Positions 14,311-18,455 of a stretch of DNA of 18,455 nucleotides are shown piece after piece (within the stretch, counting starts at the first letter, position 1; each line of letters begins with the position of its first letter). A program made the translations under genes and the position numbers. The DNA is from SIG447 sp045577075 (lineage in GTDB: Bacteria > Bacillota > Clostridia > UMGS1883 > UMGS1540), in assembly GCA_045577075.1 (NCBI GenBank), contig JAZNHR010000045.1:1-18455 (forward strand). The letters are read 5' to 3'. The notes beneath the pieces are model-generated. The model worked only from the letters and a program-made list of their open reading frames with translations. It did no database searches and had not been told where the DNA came from.

Positions 14311-15561
14311 TTAGAGTAAAGCAATCAGCGCCGGAATGTCCGAAAGGGACACCGTCTGCTTTTCGCCTGTTTCCATATTTTTCAGCTGTGCTTCCCCGCT
14401 TTTTACCTCGTCTTCCCCAAGCACCAGAGAAAACGCTGCCCCGTCGCGGTCTGCATTTTTCATCTGGGCCTTGAGGCTCCTGCCTGCCACATCGCAAAGA
14501 ACGTATACGCCTTCCTCGCGCAGTTTCTGGCAAAGAGAAAGTGCCGCGGCCGTCTGCCCGATGGACGCTACAAATAAACGGGGTGCCTTTTTTTCTTCTT
14601 TCACAATCCCCATGGCGCGCAGCACCAGAATGATGCGTTCAATTCCCATGGCAAAGCCCATGCCGGGGCCGGGATTGCCGCCAAGCTCTTTCAAAAGCCC
14701 ATCATATCTGCCGCCACCGCAAACGGTGCCCTGTGCACCAATCTGTGTAGACACAAATTCAAAAACTGTACGGGTATAATAGTCAAGCCCGCGGACGATG
14801 GACGGGTCAATGGAAAAGGGAATGTCCATAGCTTTAAGGTACCCTTGTACCGCTTCAAAATGGGCGCGACAATCGTCACAAATATAGTCGAGAATCTGCG
14901 GTGCACCGGCAGCAATTTCCTTGCAGACGGGGCTCTTGCAGTCCAAAACACGCATTGGGTTTTTAGAGAGCCGTGTGTTACAAGTTTCACAAAGCGTTTC
15001 GCTGTGGGCGGCAAGGTACGCCGTGAGTGCTTCATTATATTTTTTTCGGCATTCGGGACAACCGATACTGTTTAGGTTCAGGGTAAGACCCGTAGCCCCG
15101 AGATTTTTGAAAATGGTTGCTGCCACGGCAATGATTTCAGCATCAAGCGCAGGGTCTTCACTCCCGTAGGCTTCAATGCCGAACTGGTGGAACTCTCTGA
15201 GTCTTCCCGCCTGTGGCTTTTCATAGCGGTAACAGGCGCCGCAGTAGTAAAGCTTGACCGGCTGGGGCAATGCATGCATGGAATGTTCAATATACGCTCT
15301 TGCCGCCGAAGCCGTACCTTCCGGGCGAAGGGTGATGCTTCTATCCCCTTTATCGTTAAATGTATACATTTCCTTTTGCACAACGTCCGTTGTGTCTCCG
15401 ACGCCGCGCTGGAAAAGTTCTGTATGCTCAAAAACAGGCGTGCGGATTTCTTCGTATCCGAACGTCCTTGCGGTTTCTGCCGCTGTTCCTTCCACAAAAC
15501 GCCATATATGCGCGTCTTGCGGTAAAATATCTGCCGTGCCGCGCGGTGCTTTAATTGCCAT
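14311..15561 (-). CDS. hisS: Histidyl-tRNA synthetase
   Basis: 416 residues, the usual length. N-terminus MAIKAPRGTADILP; RPEGTASAARAYIEH near 79-93; motif 2 YRYEKPQAGRLREFHQFGIE near 112-131; the histidine-specific RGLDYYTRTVFE near 257-268; motif 3 GMGFAMGIERI near 300-310; C-terminal anticodon domain from about 328. A cysteine-rich insertion (CPEC, CETC, DCKSPVC, CDDC between about 168 and 231) is typical of clostridial HisRS and may bind metal. The start ATG has AAGGA 7 nt upstream. First gene of the long operon driven by the promoter at 15622-15651. Confidence 0.98.
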   Translation of the reverse strand: MAIKAPRGTADILPQDAHIWRFVEGTAAETARTFGYEEIRTPVFEHTELFQRGVGDTTDVVQKEMYTFNDKGDRSITLRPEGTASAARAYIEHSMHALPQPVKLYYCGACYRYEKPQAGRLREFHQFGIEAYGSEDPALDAEIIAVAATIFKNLGATGLTLNLNSIGCPECRKKYNEALTAYLAAHSETLCETCNTRLSKNPMRVLDCKSPVCKEIAAGAPQILDYICDDCRAHFEAVQGYLKAMDIPFSIDPSIVRGLDYYTRTVFEFVSTQIGAQGTVCGGGRYDGLLKELGGNPGPGMGFAMGIERIILVLRAMGIVKEEKKAPRLFVASIGQTAAALSLCQKLREEGVYVLCDVAGRSLKAQMKNADRDGAAFSLVLGEDEVKSGEAQLKNMETGEKQTVSLSDIPALIALL

Positions 15562-15582
15562 AAAGAATTCCTTCCTTCATTT

Positions 15583-15605
15583 GCAGTGCCAACTGGGCAT
15601 ACTGC
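15583..15605 (-). other. Leader hairpin upstream of hisS
   Basis: In the short hisS leader RNA: GCAG, bulged TA, TGCC, loop CAGTT, GGCA, CTGC. It lies between the predicted transcript start and the AAGGA site, leaving the site itself free. The leader is too short for a T-box. Its regulatory role, if any, is unknown. Confidence 0.4.
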
Positions 15606-15621
15606 TGTGATAATACCATAT

Positions 15622-15651
15622 ATTTTACCTGAAATTATATGCTTCTGTCAA
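15622..15651 (-). promoter_or_regulatory. Sigma-A promoter of hisS-aspS-ABC operon
   Basis: On the minus strand: perfect -35 TTGACA (complement of 15646-15651), 18-bp spacer, -10 TAAAAT (complement of 15622-15627). Leader to the hisS ATG is about 55 nt. Confidence 0.75.
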
Positions 15652-15696
15652 GCGTTCTATGAGAAAATTTACAATATAGACAAAATTTCTTTTTTT

Positions 15697-15725
15697 GCAT
15701 AATCCACATACTTCGTCCATATACT
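15697..15725 (+). promoter_or_regulatory. Sigma-E-like promoter of spoIVA
   Basis: GCATAAT (15697-15703), 14-bp spacer, CATATACT (15718-15725). This matches the Bacillus sigma-E pattern (KMATATT, 14 bp, CATACAHT) at all but one position in each box, and spoIVA is a classic sigma-E gene. A leader of about 25 nt with the AAGGAGG site follows. Confidence 0.7.
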
Positions 15726-15756
15726 GTACAAACATTTTCGAGAAGGAGGCAATGGA

Positions 15757-17226
15757 ATGCATATATATGAGGACATTGCAAAACGGACGGACGGCGATAT
15801 CTACATAGGTGTTGTCGGCCCCGTTCGAACCGGAAAATCCACTTTTATTAAAAAATTCATGGATCTTCTTGTTCTGCCCAACATTGAAGGCGAGCACAAA
15901 AGGGAACGGGCACAGGACGAGCTGCCCCAAAGCGCGGCTGGCCGTACTATCATGACAACGGAACCGAAGTTTATTCCGAATGAGGCAGTAGAAATTCATC
16001 TTGGAGACGCCGCCGCCTTAAAGGTGCGCCTTATCGACTGCGTGGGCTACATGGTAGATGGTGCCCTTGGAAGCACCGAGGATGGAGAGGTACGCATGGT
16101 GAAAACGCCGTGGTATCAAGAGGAAATTCCATTTGACCGCGCGGCAGAGCTGGGAACACAAAAGGTTATAAAAGAACATTCTACCATTGGTCTTGTCATT
16201 ACCACTGACGGCACGATTACGGAAATCGAAAGAGAAAACTATGTGCCGGCTGAAGAAAGAGTCATCGGCGAGCTTTCCGCTCTCGGCAAGCCGTTTATTG
16301 TAGTGTTAAACAGCACCGAGCCCCATTCCGCGGCGTGCCAGATGCTAAAGGAGGAAATGGAAGAAAAGTACGGCGTGCCGGTTCTTCCCTTAAACTGTGC
16401 AATGCTGGACAAAGAGGATGTCGCGAGCATTATTGAGCGTGTGCTGTTTGAGTTTCCCCTTTCGGAAATTGCCATTGACCTGCCCGGGTGGGTTGACGGG
16501 CTGGATGATACGGACGAAATCAAAATGAGCCTTTTAAAAACCATCTCCGAAAGTCTTGACGGCGTAAGCCGTGTGCGTCACATGGACAAAATGCTGGATA
16601 AAATCGCGGCATGTCCTTATGCGGAAAGCGCGAAAATGCAGGAAATCAATCTTGGCAACGGCCATGTGCGGTTTTCCGTTTCCGCACCCACAGGTCTTTT
16701 CTATGAAGTTTTAAGCCGCGCCACCGGTCTTACCATTGACGGCGAGGAAATGCTGATGCAGGTCATGCGCGAGCTTGCAAAGGCGAAAAAGAAGTACGAT
16801 AAGCTTGAATTTGCTTTGCATGAGGTCGAGGAAACAGGCTACGGCATTGTTACGCCCGATATTGACGATTTACAACTGGAAGAACCGGAAATTGTACGAC
16901 ACGGCGGAAGGTTTGGGATTCGTCTGCGTGCCAGCGCCCCCTCCATTCACATGCTGCGGGCGGACGTGGAAACGGAAGTCAGCCCCATTGTGGGAACGGA
17001 AAAACAGTCTGAGGAGCTTGTGCAGTATCTCCTCAGCGAGTTTGAAGTGGACCCTAAGAAAATCTGGGAATCGAACCTCTTTGGTAAATCTCTTCACGCC
17101 CTTGTTAACGAAGGATTGCATAATAAGCTTTACCGCATGCCGGAAGCGGCGCAAGGCAAGCTTCGGGAAACGCTGGAGCGAATTATCAACGAAGGCAGCG
17201 GCGGTCTTATCTGTATCATTTTATAG
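15757..17226 (+). CDS. spoIVA: Stage IV sporulation protein A (SpoIVA)
   Basis: 489 residues, against 492 in B. subtilis. SpoIVA is the ATPase that polymerises on the outer forespore membrane and forms the base of the spore coat. Visible: N-terminal IYEDIAKRTDGDIYIGVVG, P-loop GPVRTGKST at 21-29, switch-like region RTIMTTEPKFIPNEAVEI near 63-80, DCVGY at 94-98, and the conserved C-terminus GGLICIIL, which anchors the protein to SpoVM on the membrane in Bacillus. An ATG 5 nt earlier is out of frame; the chosen ATG has AAGGAGG 7 nt upstream. Monocistronic: sigma-E-like promoter before it, strong terminator after it. Confidence 0.98.
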   Translation: MHIYEDIAKRTDGDIYIGVVGPVRTGKSTFIKKFMDLLVLPNIEGEHKRERAQDELPQSAAGRTIMTTEPKFIPNEAVEIHLGDAAALKVRLIDCVGYMVDGALGSTEDGEVRMVKTPWYQEEIPFDRAAELGTQKVIKEHSTIGLVITTDGTITEIERENYVPAEERVIGELSALGKPFIVVLNSTEPHSAACQMLKEEMEEKYGVPVLPLNCAMLDKEDVASIIERVLFEFPLSEIAIDLPGWVDGLDDTDEIKMSLLKTISESLDGVSRVRHMDKMLDKIAACPYAESAKMQEINLGNGHVRFSVSAPTGLFYEVLSRATGLTIDGEEMLMQVMRELAKAKKKYDKLEFALHEVEETGYGIVTPDIDDLQLEEPEIVRHGGRFGIRLRASAPSIHMLRADVETEVSPIVGTEKQSEELVQYLLSEFEVDPKKIWESNLFGKSLHALVNEGLHNKLYRMPEAAQGKLRETLERIINEGSGGLICIIL

Positions 17227-17228
17227 TG

Positions 17229-17254
17229 AAAAGCCCCCTCACGGGGGCTTTTTT
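17229..17254. terminator. Terminator shared by spoIVA and yunB
   Basis: AAAAGCCCCC (17229-17238), loop TCAC, GGGGGCTTTT (17243-17252), then TT. The A-rich left flank gives a T run on the other strand, so it also serves convergent yunB, whose stop codon begins at 17255. Confidence 0.9.
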
Positions 17255-17942
17255 AGTTGAGCATATTGAGAACATTATCTTGTGGCGCACCGCTTACGCC
17301 CGTTACATTCGTAAAGCTTTGGGGCACTTCCCCAACGATAACCGCCTGAGCGACGGGAATCGTAGTATGTATTTCCGTTTCCTTTGCCCCACCCGGTATG
17401 AGTACGCTGATTTTTGCCGTTACCGTCAAATGAATTTCATGCCGTGTCTGGTTAATACCCGCCTCGTGAAAGCTGTCCTGCATGTCTACAACTGCGCGTC
17501 CCACACTTGTAAGCTTTATCGGTATTCTCGGGCCGTATCCGGAGAGAAATCCGTCCGAAAGCAGGGTGCCGAGTGGAATTTTCAGTACCATTTCATCAAT
17601 TCTTCGCATTTTCTCCTGTACATGCACCGCTATTTCTGCTTTCAAGCGGCTGATTTCCTCAACGTTTGCCGTAACCGCAGAAATACGGCTGTGCGCATCC
17701 TTTTGTAAAATGGCAAGGTCCCCATAGTCTACACTTTCGGAAACAATAATGCGATTTACTTCATCATTGATTGTACTGACGGCAACACTTTGCGCACGAG
17801 CCGCCGCCACCTGACTGATTATGGGGCGAATTCTTGTTTCATATAAAACGAAAACAGCAATCGATGTAAAAAGCATAAAAAGGAGGAGTAAAAAGATTCC
17901 AAGCCGCCTTTTCCTGTATCTGTTTTTTCGGTAAATTCGCAT
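17253..17942 (-). CDS. yunB: Sporulation protein YunB
   Basis: 229 residues. A strongly basic N-terminus (MRIYRKNRYRKRRLG) is followed by one membrane segment (about 15-34); the rest lies outside the membrane. Family marks: IRPIISQVAAARAQSVAVSTINDEVN, then KIPLGTLLSDGFLSGYGPRIPIKL, then EAGINQTRHEIHL and VAQAVIVGEVPQSF. In B. subtilis yunB is a sigma-E gene and its loss impairs spore formation; the mechanism is unknown. The ATG follows a GGGAGGTGA site closely. It lies convergent to spoIVA, another sporulation gene, and downstream of trkH but separated from it by a terminator. Confidence 0.92.
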   Translation of the reverse strand: MRIYRKNRYRKRRLGIFLLLLFMLFTSIAVFVLYETRIRPIISQVAAARAQSVAVSTINDEVNRIIVSESVDYGDLAILQKDAHSRISAVTANVEEISRLKAEIAVHVQEKMRRIDEMVLKIPLGTLLSDGFLSGYGPRIPIKLTSVGRAVVDMQDSFHEAGINQTRHEIHLTVTAKISVLIPGGAKETEIHTTIPVAQAVIVGEVPQSFTNVTGVSGAPQDNVLNMLN

Positions 17943-17960
17943 AAATCACCTCCCGAAACA

Positions 17961-17989
17961 AGTATATGCACGTTCGGAAGGTTTTGTGC
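17961..17989 (-). promoter_or_regulatory. Possible sigma-E promoter of yunB
   Basis: On the minus strand a -10 box CATATACT (complement of 17961-17968), identical to that of spoIVA, lies 18 nt before the yunB ATG. At the 14-bp spacing the -35 is GCACAAA (complement of 17983-17989), a poor match. Support comes mainly from the -10 box and the family's known control. Confidence 0.4.
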
Positions 17990-18021
17990 GGAAACAAAAA
18001 GCCGGAGACAACGTCTCCGGC
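17990..18021 (-). terminator. Terminator of trkH
   Basis: Perfect 9-bp stem GCCGGAGAC (18001-18009), loop AAC, GTCTCCGGC (18013-18021), followed on the minus strand by TTTTTGTTT. It separates trkH from yunB. Confidence 0.85.
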
Positions 18022-18027
18022 AAGTTA

Positions 18028-18455
18028 TTATTTTTTCCATGTACTCGGCGAAAACAAAATGAGCATTGGAAAGATTTCAAGACGTCCCACAAGCATATCA
18101 AAGGTAAGGACAAGGGTTGAAAGTGCGGAATAACCGCCAAAATTTCGGGCAGGGCCCACGTCGCCAAGCCCGGGGCCGATGTTGTTAATCGTCGCCGCAA
18201 CGGCTGTGAAATTCGTCGTAAAGCCAAAATTATCAAGGCTGATAAAAAGCACGGAAAGTGCAAAAACCACGAGATACGACGCCATGAAAACGTTGACAGC
18301 CCGTACCGTTTCATGTGCCACCTCTCGCCCGCTAAGCGTAATTTTAATTGTGTTTCGCGGATGAACGGCAATACGAATCTGTTTATGATGCTTTTTATTA
18401 AAATCAGTATTCTGGACACTTTGATACCGCCGCCGGTACTGCCGGCGCAGGCACC
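18028..18455 (-). pseudogene. trkH: TrkH-family potassium uptake protein, 3' part, frameshifted
   Basis: C-terminal end of a TrkH/KtrB-type K+ transporter membrane subunit; the 5' end lies outside the window. From the edge the frame reads GACAGSTGGGIKVSRILILIK, the conserved last selectivity-filter loop and following helix. Homology then continues in the -1 frame: KHHKQIRIAVHPR, GREVAHETVRAV, then FTTNFTAVAATINNIGPGLGDVG and LVGRLEIFPMLILFSPSTWKK to the stop at 18028. The switch is at a run of five A residues (T run at 18392-18396 on the plus strand); adding one A restores a continuous protein with normal family spacing between LLK and HPR. It is either a true inactivating frameshift, an assembly or sequencing error in a homopolymer, or (less likely) recoding. 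Confidence 0.85.

Noticed and set aside
15562..15756. T-box riboswitch upstream of hisS
   Set aside because: The promoter at 15622-15651 leaves only about 55 nt of leader; no specifier loop, T-box sequence or terminator/antiterminator pair was seen.
18385..18402. Programmed -1 ribosomal frameshift in trkH
   Set aside because: The site lacks a proper X XXY YYZ heptamer in the zero frame, and I see no strong downstream stem; a homopolymer deletion or error is simpler. Kept only as a minor alternative.
17946..18419. 157-codon minus-strand frame beginning MSRILILIK
   Set aside because: Only its first residues are TrkH; after the frameshift the rest is out-of-frame sequence that runs past the trkH stop and terminator.
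1..18455. CRISPR arrays, insertion sequences, phage or toxin-antitoxin genes
   Set aside because: No regularly spaced repeats, transposase or integrase frames, or recognisable small two-gene toxin modules were found on either strand.

Overview
The window is a stretch of chromosome from an endospore-forming Clostridia-type bacterium (Bacillota). Three sporulation genes (spoVAE, spoIVA, yunB), strong AGGAGG-type ribosome binding sites, TTG/GTG starts and short intergenic gaps point to this group. The sequence alone does not fix the genus. Almost everything is core housekeeping; no phage, transposase, CRISPR or defence genes were found.

Layout. (1) 1-2989, minus strand: an operon rsfS-leuS-yicC (ribosome silencing factor, leucyl-tRNA synthetase, YicC-type endoribonuclease, the last cut by the window edge) with a clear sigma-A promoter. 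(2) 3039-3894, plus strand: a membrane-anchored M23 peptidase with its own sigma-A promoter, ending in a bidirectional terminator shared with the convergent spoVAE. (3) 3895-4305, minus strand: a lone spoVAE behind a sigma-G-like promoter. (4) 4315-7605, plus strand: a zinc operon zur-znuA-znuC-znuB plus a C_GCAxxG_C_C-family gene, driven by a consensus sigma-A promoter with a Fur-family operator at the start site. (5) 7621-8084: tRNA-Leu(CAA) with promoter and terminator, followed by about 200 bp of non-coding, highly structured DNA that ends in an exact 18-bp copy of the tRNA 3' end and a second terminator. (6) 8087-15651, minus strand: hisS-aspS followed by a Gld-type ABC export cluster (ATPase, permease, GldG-like protein, DUF4340 protein), joined by 4-nt overlaps or gaps of 12-16 nt. 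(7) 15697-17254, plus strand: spoIVA with a sigma-E-like promoter. (8) 17253-18455, minus strand: yunB and the 3' part of a trkH potassium transporter gene that carries a -1 frameshift.

How the parts work together: Zur would sense zinc and repress its own operon, whose products form a complete ZnuABC importer; the last gene of that operon is a small cysteine-rich protein of unknown role. The two aminoacyl-tRNA synthetases probably share a message with the ABC cluster. The spore genes are separate units, each with its own compartment-type promoter (mother cell for spoIVA and perhaps yunB, forespore for spoVAE).

Most worth a second look: the tRNA-Leu 3'-end duplication with its structured spacer, and the frameshift in trkH. 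I do not see strong evidence for a wholly new multi-gene system.
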